A DNA stretch of 64,000 nucleotides from NCBI RefSeq assembly GCF_030547425.1, contig NZ_JAUORH010000012.1:1-64000 (forward strand). Direction: 5' to 3'. Position 1 is the first letter of the stretch. Every line of letters starts with the position of its first letter. Shown here in pieces: positions 25,821 to 35,518 of this stretch. The position numbers and the translations under genes are program-made. This DNA comes from Tenacibaculum sp. 1_MG-2023. Lineage in GTDB: Bacteria > Bacteroidota > Bacteroidia > Flavobacteriales > Flavobacteriaceae. The notes beneath the pieces are model-generated. The model was not told the DNA's origin and did no database searches. It was given only the letters and a program-made list of their open reading frames with translations.

Positions 25821-26519
25821 TTATGCCAATTCTAGAGCTATTTCTATCATTTCTTTAAAAGTTTGTTCTCTTTCATCTACGGTAGTTCTCTCTCCTGTAA
25901 CTAAACTATCTGAAATCGTTAAGATGGATAACGCATTTACTTTATGTTTAGCTGCAACTGTATACAATCCGTTAGTTTCCATTTCAACACACAATACCCC
26001 ATACGCTGACCATTTTTTATAGCTTTCAAATTCATCGGCATAGAATTCATCTGAACTTAAAATATTTCCTGCTTTTAATGGAATTCCTTTCTGCTTCGCA
26101 GTTTCAATAGCTTTTTGGAATAGTTCAAAACTTGCTGTTGGCGCAAAATCAGCCCCATTAAAACGGATGGTATTTAATCCTGAGTTAGTAGATGCCGCCA
26201 TAGCAATAACAATATCACGGATTTTAACTTCTTTTTGATAAGAGCCTGCAGATCCTACTCTTATTAAATTTTTAACTCCATATTCATTAATTAATTCATG
26301 AGCATAGATTAATGCAGAAGGAATTCCCATTCCTGTTCCTTGAACAGAAATTTGTTTTCCATGATATGTTCCTGTAAATCCTAACATACCACGAACATCA
26401 TTATAACAAATTGGATTTTCTAAAAATGTTTCTGCTATCCATTTTGCACGCATAGGATCGCCTGGTAATAAAACAGTTTCTGCTATTTCTCCTTTTTTTG
26501 CTTCTATATGTATGCTCAT
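25821..26519 (-). CDS. deoD: purine-nucleoside phosphorylase (DeoD type)
   Basis: I use the internal Met ([20 protein letters not shown]) at 26517-26519, because DeoD proteins begin exactly so; the frame is open to 26549 but that would overlap deoC. The protein is 232 residues. It has the phosphate-binding [11 protein letters not shown], the [17 protein letters not shown] segment, and the purine site around [12 protein letters not shown] and ISDSLVTGE. It cleaves purine (deoxy)nucleosides with phosphate. It directly follows deoC, with one base between, so the two act in deoxynucleoside salvage, feeding deoxyribose into central metabolism. Confidence 0.95.
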   Translation of the reverse strand: MSIHIEAKKGEIAETVLLPGDPMRAKWIAETFLENPICYNDVRGMLGFTGTYHGKQISVQGTGMGIPSALIYAHELINEYGVKNLIRVGSAGSYQKEVKIRDIVIAMAASTNSGLNTIRFNGADFAPTASFELFQKAIETAKQKGIPLKAGNILSSDEFYADEFESYKKWSAYGVLCVEMETNGLYTVAAKHKVNALSILTISDSLVTGERTTVDEREQTFKEMIEIALELA

Positions 26520-26520
26520 T

Positions 26521-27186
26521 TTAATATTGATTTTTACCTGAAACACCACTAGTTACTAAAGAAACTCCAGAAGAAGTTCCTAAACGTGTTACTCCCATTT
26601 CTATATACTTCTTAGCTGTTTCTATATCTCTAATACCCCCAGCTGCTTTTATCTGAGCTCTTCCATCTACAACACTATCCATTATTGCAACGTCTTCAAA
26701 AGTTGCTCCTCCAGTACCAAAACCTGTCGATGTTTTTACATAATCAGCACCGGCTTCTACCGCTAATTCACTTGCTACTTTAATTTGTTCTTTAGATAAG
26801 TAACAGTTTTCAAAAATTACTTTTAATATATTTCCTCCTATTTCTTCTTTAATCAATCGGATTTCGTTTTCTACATAATCTTCGTCTCCTTCTAACAGCT
26901 TACCTATATTGATAACCATATCAATTTCTGAAGCCCCCTTTTTTATACAATCTTTAGCTTCAAAAACCTTAGCTCTGGTTGCCATTGCTCCTAATGGAAA
27001 ACCTATTACTGCTGCTACTTTCACTTCTAAGTCTTGTAATTCTTTAGCTGCTAACTCTACATAACATCCATTTACGCAAACTGCATAAAAATTATATTCT
27101 TTAGCTTCATTACACAACTTAACAATATCTGCTTTTGTTGCTGTTGCTTTTAGTAACGTATGGTCTATGTATTTATTAATATTCAT
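26521..27186 (-). CDS. deoC: deoxyribose-phosphate aldolase
   Basis: This 221-residue enzyme splits 2-deoxyribose 5-phosphate into glyceraldehyde 3-phosphate and acetaldehyde. It starts [16 protein letters not shown]. The Schiff-base lysine is in [17 protein letters not shown], and the acid/base lysine in [10 protein letters not shown]; both are present. It lies two bases after the cupin gene and one base before deoD, so the genes are tightly coupled in one transcript with the copper ATPase upstream. Confidence 0.96.
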   Translation of the reverse strand: MNINKYIDHTLLKATATKADIVKLCNEAKEYNFYAVCVNGCYVELAAKELQDLEVKVAAVIGFPLGAMATRAKVFEAKDCIKKGASEIDMVINIGKLLEGDEDYVENEIRLIKEEIGGNILKVIFENCYLSKEQIKVASELAVEAGADYVKTSTGFGTGGATFEDVAIMDSVVDGRAQIKAAGGIRDIETAKKYIEMGVTRLGTSSGVSLVTSGVSGKNQY

Positions 27187-27188
27187 AA

Positions 27189-27521
27189 TTATACATCTTT
27201 TACTCTTTTTAAAGTATCTAATTTTGATAACGATAACCTTACAACACTTTCTTCGATAGCTGTTAGATTATGTACTACTTGTGGTTTTAATGAAATTATA
27301 TCTCCAGTAACCATTTGTTTTACTTCTCCTGCAACTCCAAAATCTATAGATCCTTTTATTATTTGAACAATGATTGCAAATGGAGCTTGGTGATCTTCCA
27401 TAGTTTGTCCTTTTTTAAATACCACTCGTATTTCTTTTGAAAAATCTGTATCTAATAATAAAGACACTCCTGGTTTAAGTTCATTAAACTTTATATCATT
27501 TAAAAATGAGGCTACTTGCAT
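27189..27521 (-). CDS. small cupin-domain protein
   Basis: This 110-residue protein is a single cupin barrel. Strands KEIRVVFKKGQTMEDHQAPFAIIVQIIKG and the second motif MVTGDIISLKPQVVHNLTA carry the histidines at the usual metal positions (His in DHQAPF and in VVHNL). The substrate or ligand is unknown. It lies six bases after the ccoI gene and two before deoC. Similar cupins are seen next to Fnr-type regulators in Bacteroidota to my memory, which I cannot verify here; a sensing or metal-related role in low-oxygen physiology is inference. Confidence 0.85.
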   Translation of the reverse strand: MQVASFLNDIKFNELKPGVSLLLDTDFSKEIRVVFKKGQTMEDHQAPFAIIVQIIKGSIDFGVAGEVKQMVTGDIISLKPQVVHNLTAIEESVVRLSLSKLDTLKRVKDV

Positions 27522-27527
27522 AATTTT

Positions 27528-29900
27528 TTATTTTATTTTTCTTCCTAATATATTGGTAGCTATGGTTGTAAAAACCACGACACTAATTGAACTCAACGGC
27601 ATTAAAATAGCTGCTATTACTGGCATTAATTGTCCTGTTACCGCAAAATAAAGTCCAACAATATTGTACATTAAAGATAGTAAAAAACAATACTTTATAA
27701 TTTTTATAGCCTTTTTCGATGCTTTAATGTAATTTCCTATTTCACTAAATTTTGTAGCATCTAAAATAGCATCGCATGCAGGTGAAAAGACATTGATATT
27801 TTCTGATAATGCTACTCCTACATTACTTTGTGCTAGCGCTCCTGCATCGTTTAATCCATCACCAATCATCAATACACTTTTATTTTTCTCTTGTAGCCCT
27901 TCTACGTAGTGTAACTTATCTTGTGGTTTTTGATTGAATAAAAATGTAATTTCCTTTGGTAACAATTCTTCCAAAAACTTCTTTTCTCCTTCATTATCTC
28001 CTGAAACTACCGATAAATCATATTCTTTACTTAAATCAGAAAACAAGCCTTCAACTCCTTTTCTATAGGCATTCTTGAATATGTATTTTCCTTTGTAATC
28101 GTTATTTACACTAATATGAACCGAAGTATCAAGGTTTGATTGTTCTTTTGCATTTTTCACAAAAGAAGATGAGCCTATTTTTATAGTTGTTTGTTGGTAA
28201 CTTGCTTCAATTCCTTTTCCTACATATTCTTGATAACCTTCAACAGGTAACATTTCTTCTTTTAATGAAGTATATAGCATTCTACTCAACGGATGATTTG
28301 ATGCTCGTAATGAACTTTTTAAAATCGATTTATGCGTTTTGTTCAAACCTTCCCCTTCGTATGTTATCGTGTTTTCTTTATTTGTAGTAAGTGTACCTGT
28401 TTTATCAAAAATAACCGAACTTACTGCTGCTAATTGTTCTACTACCGTTGCATTTTTTAAGTAGAATTTCTTTCTTCCAAAAATTCGTAAGATATTTCCT
28501 AAAGTAAACGGTGCTGCTAATGCAATAGCACACGGACATGCAATAATTAATACTGACGTAAATACATTTAATGCCAAACTTGAATCGTGATACAACCAAA
28601 ATGCTGTAGACAAAAACGCTATAGACAATACGATTATCGTAAAGTTTTTACTGATTTTATCGGTTAATGTTTTGAATGATGAGTTTTTATCTTTCTGAAA
28701 CACATCGTTACTCCATAACTGTGTCAAGTAACTTTGTGAAACTGAAGCTAGTACCTCCATCTCTATACTTCCTGATAATTGTTTTCCTCCTGCAAATAAC
28801 TTATCTCCTGACTTTTTATTTACAGGAACTTCTTCACCTGTAACAAAGCTATAATCTATTTTTGCCTCTCCGCTAATTAAAATTCCATCAACAGGGATTA
28901 ACTCTTGATTCCTTATTAGTAATCTATCTCCTTTTGTAACGTCATATATTTGTGTGTTCTCCTCCTTGCCATCAATAGTTATCTTGGTTACAGCAATTGG
29001 AAAATAAGATTTATAATCACGTTCAAATGATAAGAAATTATAGGTCTTTTGCTGAAAAAACTTTCCTAGTAATAAAAAGAAAACGAGTCCTGTTAAACTA
29101 TCAAAAAAGCCTGTTCCTAAGTCAAAAACTATTTCTGCTGTACTACGTATAAACAGTACTAAAATTCCTAAAGCAATTGGAACATCAATATTTAAAATTT
29201 TTGAACGAAGTCCTTTATATGCTGAAATGAAATAATCTTGTCCTGCATAAAAAACTACAGGAAGTGAAAATGCGAACATTAACCAACGGAAGATTCCTTT
29301 ATATTGTTCTAACCAGTATTCAGACACTTCAAAATACTCTGGAAATGACAAGAACATCACATTTCCAAAAGCAAAACCTGCTATTCCTAACTTATAAATT
29401 AGACTACGATCTACTTTCTTTTTACCAACCTCATAATCTTCTAAACTTATGTAAGGTTCGTAACCAATAGAACTTAATAGTAATACGACCTCTTTAAGTG
29501 ATGTTTTTTCAGAGTTAAAAGTAATTCGAACTGTTTTCTTCGGAAAGTTAACCTGTGATGAAGACACATACTCTTGTAGTTTGTGTAAATTTTCTAATAC
29601 CCAAATACATGAGCTACAATGTATATGCGGAATGTATAAATTTATTACCTGCACATTACCGTCGTTAAACTCTAATAGTTTATCTACAATAGATCCATTA
29701 TCCAAGAAATCATATTTTCCTTGTATCTCTTCAGGTATTGCTCCTGGGTTGTTTTGAAAATCATAATAACAAGTTAGATCGTTTTCTGAAAAAATTTCAT
29801 AAACTGTTTTACATCCATTACAGCAGAAAAATTTATCTTCTATTGTAATTGTTTTTGTATCGCACTCGTTACCACAATGAAAACATGTTGTGCTTTCCAT
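27528..29900 (-). CDS. ccoI: copper-transporting P-type ATPase of the cbb3 system (CcoI/FixI)
   Basis: This 790-residue P1B ATPase has an N-terminal Cys-rich metal site (CFHCGNECDTKTITIEDKF with later CCNGC) of the FixI type and an HMA domain (HIHCSSCIWVLE, CxxC). It then has eight membrane segments with the CPC motif (IIACPCAIALA), the phosphorylation motif DKTGTLT, and the hinge GDGLNDAGALAQS. CcoI exports copper for insertion into the cbb3 oxidase. It is divergent from the Crp/Fnr gene, with an Fnr-type site between them, and heads an operon with the cupin, deoC and deoD genes. Confidence 0.94.
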   Translation of the reverse strand: MESTTCFHCGNECDTKTITIEDKFFCCNGCKTVYEIFSENDLTCYYDFQNNPGAIPEEIQGKYDFLDNGSIVDKLLEFNDGNVQVINLYIPHIHCSSCIWVLENLHKLQEYVSSSQVNFPKKTVRITFNSEKTSLKEVVLLLSSIGYEPYISLEDYEVGKKKVDRSLIYKLGIAGFAFGNVMFLSFPEYFEVSEYWLEQYKGIFRWLMFAFSLPVVFYAGQDYFISAYKGLRSKILNIDVPIALGILVLFIRSTAEIVFDLGTGFFDSLTGLVFFLLLGKFFQQKTYNFLSFERDYKSYFPIAVTKITIDGKEENTQIYDVTKGDRLLIRNQELIPVDGILISGEAKIDYSFVTGEEVPVNKKSGDKLFAGGKQLSGSIEMEVLASVSQSYLTQLWSNDVFQKDKNSSFKTLTDKISKNFTIIVLSIAFLSTAFWLYHDSSLALNVFTSVLIIACPCAIALAAPFTLGNILRIFGRKKFYLKNATVVEQLAAVSSVIFDKTGTLTTNKENTITYEGEGLNKTHKSILKSSLRASNHPLSRMLYTSLKEEMLPVEGYQEYVGKGIEASYQQTTIKIGSSSFVKNAKEQSNLDTSVHISVNNDYKGKYIFKNAYRKGVEGLFSDLSKEYDLSVVSGDNEGEKKFLEELLPKEITFLFNQKPQDKLHYVEGLQEKNKSVLMIGDGLNDAGALAQSNVGVALSENINVFSPACDAILDATKFSEIGNYIKASKKAIKIIKYCFLLSLMYNIVGLYFAVTGQLMPVIAAILMPLSSISVVVFTTIATNILGRKIK

Positions 29901-29920
29901 ATTTACTCTTTTGCCTTGTA

Positions 29921-29980
29921 CAAATGTCCGATAAGATTACAAATTAAAACATGATAATTATCAGCTTTTCCGTATATTTG
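29921..29980. promoter_or_regulatory. divergent ccoI / fnr-like promoter region with an Fnr-type palindrome
   Basis: TGATAATTATCA (29952-29963) is a perfect palindrome. On the minus strand the -7-like element GACATTTG (29921-29928; one mismatch to TAnnTTTG) has its edge 29.5 bases from the palindrome centre, as at the cbb3 operon, so activation of ccoI is predicted. On the plus strand TATATTTG (29973-29980), a full match, starts only 15.5 bases from the centre, so a bound regulator would cover the promoter of its own gene and repress it. Confidence 0.6.
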
Positions 29981-30002
29981 AGTAGCAAAAAAAAGGCATA
30001 TT

Positions 30003-30689
30003 ATGAGCAAATGTGAACAGTGTATTATTCGAGAATTCAACTCTTTAAAAGCCTTGACTAAAGATGAATTAGTAAGAATCTCTGGGTGCAAAACTTCTAA
30101 AACAATTAAAAAGGGAGAGACTCTTTTTAATGAAGGGGAGTACATTAATGGTGTTTTTTGTGTTAAGGACGGTGTTTGTAAAGTATCTAAAATGAGTGAT
30201 AATGGTAGAGATCAAATTATTCATTTAATTAGAAAAGGAGATATTTTAGGTGAACGTAGTTTAATAAACAATGAAGCTTCTAATTTAAAAGCCATTGCCG
30301 TAAATGATATGGAAGTTTGCTTTATTCCTAAAGAAGAAATTCTCAGAGATTTAGAAAACAATTCTAACTTTTCCATGAATGTTTTGAAAAAAATGGCTAA
30401 TTCTTTAAAGAAAGCTGACGGTGTTATTGTTGATATGGCTCAAAAAACTGTAAAACAACGTTTAGCTGCTACTCTCTTACTATTAGACACTAAGTTTGAT
30501 AAAAACGAAAATGGCTCTATAAACATTAATTTATCAAGAGAAGATATTGCTAATATTATAGGCACAGCAACTGAAAGTGCTATCCGTTTACTTTCTGAGT
30601 TTAAAAAGAAAAAATTAATCGATTTAAAAGGAAAAGAAATATTTATAACTGATGTAAAAACTCTAAAAGAGCTTTCAGAAGGGTTCTAA
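30003..30689 (+). CDS. Crp/Fnr-family transcription regulator, probable oxygen sensor of the island
   Basis: This 228-residue regulator has an N-terminal cyclic-nucleotide-binding-like barrel (residues about 15-130), a long dimer helix, and a winged helix-turn-helix (about 165-215; LSREDIANIIGTATESAIRLLSEF). The recognition helix keeps the Glu and Arg that contact the TGA half site in Crp and Fnr. Cys4 and Cys7 form a CxxC as in Fnr, and Cys29, Cys53 and Cys59 are also present, so an iron-sulfur cluster is possible but the spacing differs from E. coli Fnr. It is divergent from ccoI and probably controls the cbb3, ccoI and usp promoters and itself. Confidence 0.9.
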   Translation: MSKCEQCIIREFNSLKALTKDELVRISGCKTSKTIKKGETLFNEGEYINGVFCVKDGVCKVSKMSDNGRDQIIHLIRKGDILGERSLINNEASNLKAIAVNDMEVCFIPKEEILRDLENNSNFSMNVLKKMANSLKKADGVIVDMAQKTVKQRLAATLLLLDTKFDKNENGSININLSREDIANIIGTATESAIRLLSEFKKKKLIDLKGKEIFITDVKTLKELSEGF

Positions 30690-30709
30690 TCTTTCTTATA
30701 TTATTACAA

Positions 30710-30743
30710 ACAAAAAAATCGTCTAAATAGACGATTTTTTTGT
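30710..30743. terminator. bidirectional terminator between the fnr-like and DUF3467 genes
   Basis: A 16-bp perfect stem, ACAAAAAAATCGTCTA (30710-30725) with its complement at 30728-30743, lies between convergent genes. The A and T runs serve both strands. Confidence 0.93.
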
Positions 30744-30744
30744 T

Positions 30745-31056
30745 TTAGGCTTCACCAGTAGTACCTCCAAAGTTCATTGGAATTGGTGGCTGCTCGTAAT
30801 CTTTAATTTCACCATGTGCTTGTTCAAACTTACGAATATTGTCTGCTAATGCTTTTGATAAACGTTTAGCATGCTGTGGTGTTAAAATTATTCTTGATTT
30901 TACTTTTGCTTTTGGAACTCCAGGCATAATATTAATAAAATCTACTATAAACTCTGAAACCGAATGGTTTATAATAGCTAAATTACTATAGGTTCCTTCT
31001 GCTATTTCTTGATCTAATTCTATATTTAATTGTGGGTCTTTATTATTATCTTCCAT
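30745..31056 (-). CDS. DUF3467 family protein
   Basis: This 103-residue protein has the DUF3467 pattern: LNIELDQEIAEGTYSNLAIINHS followed by FIVDFINIMPGVPKAKVKSRIILTP and a helix ending in KALADNIRKFEQAHG. The end is Pro/Gly-rich. Function unknown. It lies directly downstream of rpoC, the usual place in Bacteroidota to my knowledge, but a strong hairpin (31090-31120) separates them, so it may be expressed by read-through or from its own promoter. Confidence 0.9.
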   Translation of the reverse strand: MEDNNKDPQLNIELDQEIAEGTYSNLAIINHSVSEFIVDFINIMPGVPKAKVKSRIILTPQHAKRLSKALADNIRKFEQAHGEIKDYEQPPIPMNFGGTTGEA

Positions 31057-31089
31057 AATTAAGTCTTACTATTATTTAGTTAAAAAATA

Positions 31090-31120
31090 AGGGTTTAGAG
31101 TTCTAAGAACTCTAAACCCT
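31090..31120 (-). terminator. terminator after rpoC
   Basis: A perfect 15-bp stem, AGGGTTTAGAGTTCT (31090-31104) with AGAACTCTAAACCCT (31106-31120). On the minus strand it is followed by TTATTTTTT, so it is a typical intrinsic terminator of the rpoBC operon. Confidence 0.9.
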
Positions 31121-31145
31121 TGATATTATTTATAAACTCAAGTTT

Positions 31146-34100
31146 TTATAAACTTTGTTCAATCTCATCCTTAGGTCCAACTACTATGTCTTCGTAAGCT
31201 CTCATTCCTGTACCAGCTGGTATACGTTTACCAACAATTACATTTTCTTTTAATCCTTCTAAGGTATCAATTTTACCGTTTACAGCGGCTTCATTTAATA
31301 CTTTAGTTGTTTCCTGGAATGATGCAGCTGAGATAAATGACTTCGTTTGTAACGATGCTCTTGTAATACCTTGTAATACTTGCTCAGCTGTTGCTGGTTG
31401 TGCATCACGTGCTACTACTAAGTTTTTATCTTCTCTACGTAATAACGAGTTTTCATCTCTTAATTGACGAGCTGAAACTATTTGTCCTGCCTTTAAATTT
31501 GTAGAATCTCCAGCATCTTCAACAACTTTCATTCCGTAAATAGCATCATTTTCTTTGATGAAATCAATTTTATGAACTAATTGATTTTCTAAGAATAAAG
31601 TATCTCCTGAATCAATAATTCTAACTTTACGCATCATTTGACGTACTACTACTTCGAAATGCTTATCGTTAATCTTCACCCCTTGTAAACGATATACTTC
31701 TTGAATTTCGTTTACTAAGTACTCTTGTACTGCTGAAGGTCCTTTAATATTTAAGATATCTATTGGAGTAATTGCTCCGTCAGATAATGGCATTCCTGCT
31801 TTAATAAAGTCGTTTTCTTGAACTAAGATTTGATTAGATAACTTAATTAAGTATTTCTTAATCTCTCCAGTTTTAGATTCGATAATAATTTCACGATTAC
31901 CACGCTTAATCTTACCAAATGATACAACTCCATCAATTTGCGCTACTACAGCTGGATTAGAAGGGTTACGCGCTTCGAATAACTCTGTTACACGTGGTAA
32001 ACCTCCTGTAATATCTCCTGCTTTACCAGACTTACGAGGAATCTTAACTAAAGTTTTACCTGATTCTACTTTATCTCCATCACTTACCATTAAGTGTGCT
32101 CCTACTGGTAAACTGTACGAACGTAACGCGTTACCATCAGCATCTTCAATAATTAATGAAGGAATAATCTTCTTATTCTTAGAATCTGTAATTACTTTTT
32201 CTTGGAATCCTGTTTGTTCATCAACTTCTACAGAGAAGTTAATTCCTTGCTCTAAGTTATCAAACTTAACTTTTCCTCCAAACTCAGAAACAATAACTCC
32301 GTTAAATGGATCCCATTGACATACTGCATCTCCTTTCTTAATGGTCTTTCTATCTTTATCAAAAAGAATAGAACCATAAGGAATAATGTTAGTACTTAAT
32401 ACAATTCCTGTTTTCTTATCTGTAATCTTAATCTCTGCTGTACGAGAAATTACGATTTCTACTTCTTCTCCTGCTGAATCTTTACCTTTTACAGTACGTA
32501 AATCATCAATTGATACAGAACCGTCGAATTTAGCGATTAACTTATTATCTTCTGAAATGTTTCCTGCTACCCCACCAACGTGGAACGTACGTAATGTTAA
32601 CTGTGTACCAGGCTCTCCAATAGATTGTGCTGCAATTACACCAACTGCTTCACCTCTTTGAACTTTTTTACCTGTTGATAAACTTTGTCCGTAACATTTT
32701 TCACAGATTCCTCTTTCAGATTCACATGTTAATGCTGAACGTACTTCAACCTTATCTATTCCTGAAGCTTGTATTTTATCAGCTAAGACTGGTGTTATTA
32801 ACTCTCCTGCTTCAACTAATAACTCGTCAGAAATAGGCGCGTAAACATCATATAATGATGTACGTCCTGAAATTCTTTCGCTTAAAGGTTCAACGATTTC
32901 ATCGTTTTTCTTTAATGGAGCTACTTCCAATCCTCTTAATGTACCACAATCTACTTCGTTTACAATTACATCTTGTGATACGTCTACTAAACGACGTGTT
33001 AAATAACCTGCATCGGCTGTTTTTAATGCGGTATCGGCAAGACCTTTACGTGCACCGTGCGTTGAGATAAAGTATTCTAAAATTGATAAACCTTCTTTAA
33101 AGTTCGATAAAATTGGGTTTTCAATAATTTCTCCACCTCCAGCAGTCGATTTTTTAGGTTTCGCCATTAATCCACGCATACCTGTTAACTGACGAATCTG
33201 CTCTTTAGATCCACGCGCTCCAGAATCTAACATCATAAATACTGAGTTAAACCCTTGTTGATCTTCACGTAAACGCTTCATCGATAATTCAGTTAATCGG
33301 TTGTTGGTAGACCCCCAAACATCAATTACCTGATTGTAACGCTCTTTTTGCGTTAACATACCCATGTTATAGTTCATAACGATTCCATCCACTTCTTTAT
33401 TAGCTTCAGCAATCATCGTATGCTTTTCTTCTGGAATAATGATATCTCCTAATGAGAACGATAAACCTCCTTGGAAGGCAAACGTATAACCCATACCTTT
33501 AATATCATCTAAGAATTTACCTATCGATGGAATATCCGTTACTTTTAAGATATTGCCAATAATTCCACGTAACGATTTTTTGGTTAATACCTCATTAATA
33601 TATCCTGCTTGCTCTGGTACTACTTCATTAAATAATACTCTACCAACGGTAGTTTCAATTATTTGAGTTACTAACTCTCCGTTTTCGTTGAAATCTTTAG
33701 TTCTTACTTTTATTCCAGCATTTAAGTCTACTCTGTCTTCGTTATAAGCAATAGTAACTTCTTCTGGAGAATAGAAAGTTAATCCTTCACCTTTAATTGG
33801 CACTTCTGGAGTTGACTTTCTTTCTTTTGTCATATAGTATAACCCTAAAACCATATCCTGAGATGGTACCGTAATTGGTGCTCCATTTGCAGGGTTTAAG
33901 ATATTGTGAGAAGCTAACATTAATAATTGTGCTTCTAAAATAGCTTCTGGTCCTAATGGTAAGTGAACCGCCATTTGATCTCCATCAAAGTCGGCGTTAA
34001 ATGCCGTACATACTAATGGGTGTAAACGAATTGCTTTTCCTTCAATTAATTTTGGTTGGAAAGCTTGGATACCTAAACGGTGTAAGGTAGGAGCACGGTT

Positions 34101-35420
34101 TAATAAAACTGGGTGTCCTTTAATTACATTTTCTAAAATATCCCAAACAACTGGTTCTTTTCTATCAATTATTTTCTTTGCAGATTTTACTGTCTTAACA
34201 ATTCCTCTTTCAATTAACTTACGAATAACGAAAGGCTTGTATAATTCAGCTGCCATATCTTTTGGCAATCCACATTCATATAATTTTAATTCTGGTCCAA
34301 CTACAATTACCGAACGTGCAGAGTAATCAACACGCTTACCTAATAAGTTTTGACGGAAACGCCCTTGTTTACCTTTTAAACTATCAGATAATGATTTTAA
34401 TGGTCTGTTAGACTCTGTTTTTACAGCTGATGATTTACGTGTGTTATCAAATAATGAATCTACTGATTCTTGTAACATACGCTTTTCATTACGTAGAATT
34501 ACCTCTGGTGCTTTAATTTCCATTAATCGTTTTAAACGATTGTTACGGATAATTACACGACGGTATAAGTCATTTAAATCAGAAGTTGCGAAACGACCTC
34601 CATCTAATGGTACTAATGGACGTAATTCTGGTGGAATTACCGGAACTACTTTCATTATCATCCATTCTGGATTGTTTTCTCTATTCTTTTGAGAGTCTCT
34701 GAATGCTTCAACAACATTTAAACGCTTTAGTGCTTCGTTTTTACGTTGTTTAGAAGTTTCAGTATTTGCTTTGTGACGTAACTGGTATGATAATTCGTCT
34801 AAATCGATTCTCTCTAATAAATCGATTAAACATTCTGCTCCCATTTTAGCGATGAACTTATTAGGATCAGAATCTTCCAAATACATATTTTCTTGTGGAA
34901 GCTCATCTACGATATCTAAATATTCTTCTTCAGTTAAGAAGTCCATTTTTTGTAATGGTTCTCCTTCAGTATTTTTAGCGATACCTGGTTGAATTACTAC
35001 ATAACGTTCGTAGTAAATAATCATATCTAACTTCTTAGATGGTAACCCTAAAAGGTATCCCATTTTGTTAGGTAATGATCTAAAGTACCAAATATGTGCA
35101 ACTGGTACTACTAAGTTAATATGACCTACTCTATCTCTACGTACTTTTTTCTCAGTAACTTCAACACCACAACGGTCACAAACGATACCTTTATATCGAA
35201 TTCTTTTATATTTACCACACGCACACTCATAGTCTTTTACAGGACCAAAGATACGCTCACAAAATAACCCATCTCTTTCTGGTTTGTGCGTACGGTAGTT
35301 AATAGTTTCTGGTTTTAACACCTCTCCTTTAGAAGCCTCTAAAATAGACTCAGGTGATGCTAAACCTATTGAAATTTTGTTAAACTTCTTAACAGTGTAT
35401 TTTTCGTTTTTTCTTGCCAT
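31146..35420 (-). CDS. rpoC: RNA polymerase subunit beta'
   Basis: This 1424-residue subunit carries the catalytic Mg-binding motif NADFDGDQM near residue 460. It also has the N-terminal zinc site ([23 protein letters not shown]) and the second zinc site ([16 protein letters not shown]). The clamp, the bridge helix ([23 protein letters not shown]) and the C-terminal segment [14 protein letters not shown] are present. It forms the active site of transcription with beta. It is transcribed after rpoB, with 98 bases between that hold a small hairpin. Confidence 0.99.
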   Translation of the reverse strand: MARKNEKYTVKKFNKISIGLASPESILEASKGEVLKPETINYRTHKPERDGLFCERIFGPVKDYECACGKYKRIRYKGIVCDRCGVEVTEKKVRRDRVGHINLVVPVAHIWYFRSLPNKMGYLLGLPSKKLDMIIYYERYVVIQPGIAKNTEGEPLQKMDFLTEEEYLDIVDELPQENMYLEDSDPNKFIAKMGAECLIDLLERIDLDELSYQLRHKANTETSKQRKNEALKRLNVVEAFRDSQKNRENNPEWMIMKVVPVIPPELRPLVPLDGGRFATSDLNDLYRRVIIRNNRLKRLMEIKAPEVILRNEKRMLQESVDSLFDNTRKSSAVKTESNRPLKSLSDSLKGKQGRFRQNLLGKRVDYSARSVIVVGPELKLYECGLPKDMAAELYKPFVIRKLIERGIVKTVKSAKKIIDRKEPVVWDILENVIKGHPVLLNRAPTLHRLGIQAFQPKLIEGKAIRLHPLVCTAFNADFDGDQMAVHLPLGPEAILEAQLLMLASHNILNPANGAPITVPSQDMVLGLYYMTKERKSTPEVPIKGEGLTFYSPEEVTIAYNEDRVDLNAGIKVRTKDFNENGELVTQIIETTVGRVLFNEVVPEQAGYINEVLTKKSLRGIIGNILKVTDIPSIGKFLDDIKGMGYTFAFQGGLSFSLGDIIIPEEKHTMIAEANKEVDGIVMNYNMGMLTQKERYNQVIDVWGSTNNRLTELSMKRLREDQQGFNSVFMMLDSGARGSKEQIRQLTGMRGLMAKPKKSTAGGGEIIENPILSNFKEGLSILEYFISTHGARKGLADTALKTADAGYLTRRLVDVSQDVIVNEVDCGTLRGLEVAPLKKNDEIVEPLSERISGRTSLYDVYAPISDELLVEAGELITPVLADKIQASGIDKVEVRSALTCESERGICEKCYGQSLSTGKKVQRGEAVGVIAAQSIGEPGTQLTLRTFHVGGVAGNISEDNKLIAKFDGSVSIDDLRTVKGKDSAGEEVEIVISRTAEIKITDKKTGIVLSTNIIPYGSILFDKDRKTIKKGDAVCQWDPFNGVIVSEFGGKVKFDNLEQGINFSVEVDEQTGFQEKVITDSKNKKIIPSLIIEDADGNALRSYSLPVGAHLMVSDGDKVESGKTLVKIPRKSGKAGDITGGLPRVTELFEARNPSNPAVVAQIDGVVSFGKIKRGNREIIIESKTGEIKKYLIKLSNQILVQENDFIKAGMPLSDGAITPIDILNIKGPSAVQEYLVNEIQEVYRLQGVKINDKHFEVVVRQMMRKVRIIDSGDTLFLENQLVHKIDFIKENDAIYGMKVVEDAGDSTNLKAGQIVSARQLRDENSLLRREDKNLVVARDAQPATAEQVLQGITRASLQTKSFISAASFQETTKVLNEAAVNGKIDTLEGLKENVIVGKRIPAGTGMRAYEDIVVGPKDEIEQSL

Positions 35421-35484
35421 GATAATGGATTCGAATTAAAAATAAATGTCTTATAATAAGACTGATATTGAAAAAATGATTTGC

Positions 35485-35504
35485 CTCAGAGCTTTCACTC
35501 TGAG
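35485..35504 (-). other. hairpin between rpoB and rpoC
   Basis: CTCAGAG (35485-35491) pairs with CTCTGAG (35498-35504). It lacks a direct T run on the minus strand, so it is more likely an RNA processing or stability element than a terminator. Confidence 0.5.
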
Positions 35505-35518
35505 ACATTTCACTGTGA

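Noticed and set aside
32386..34692. Open frames on the plus strand opposite rpoC
   Set aside because: They are shadows of a highly conserved gene and have no signals of their own.
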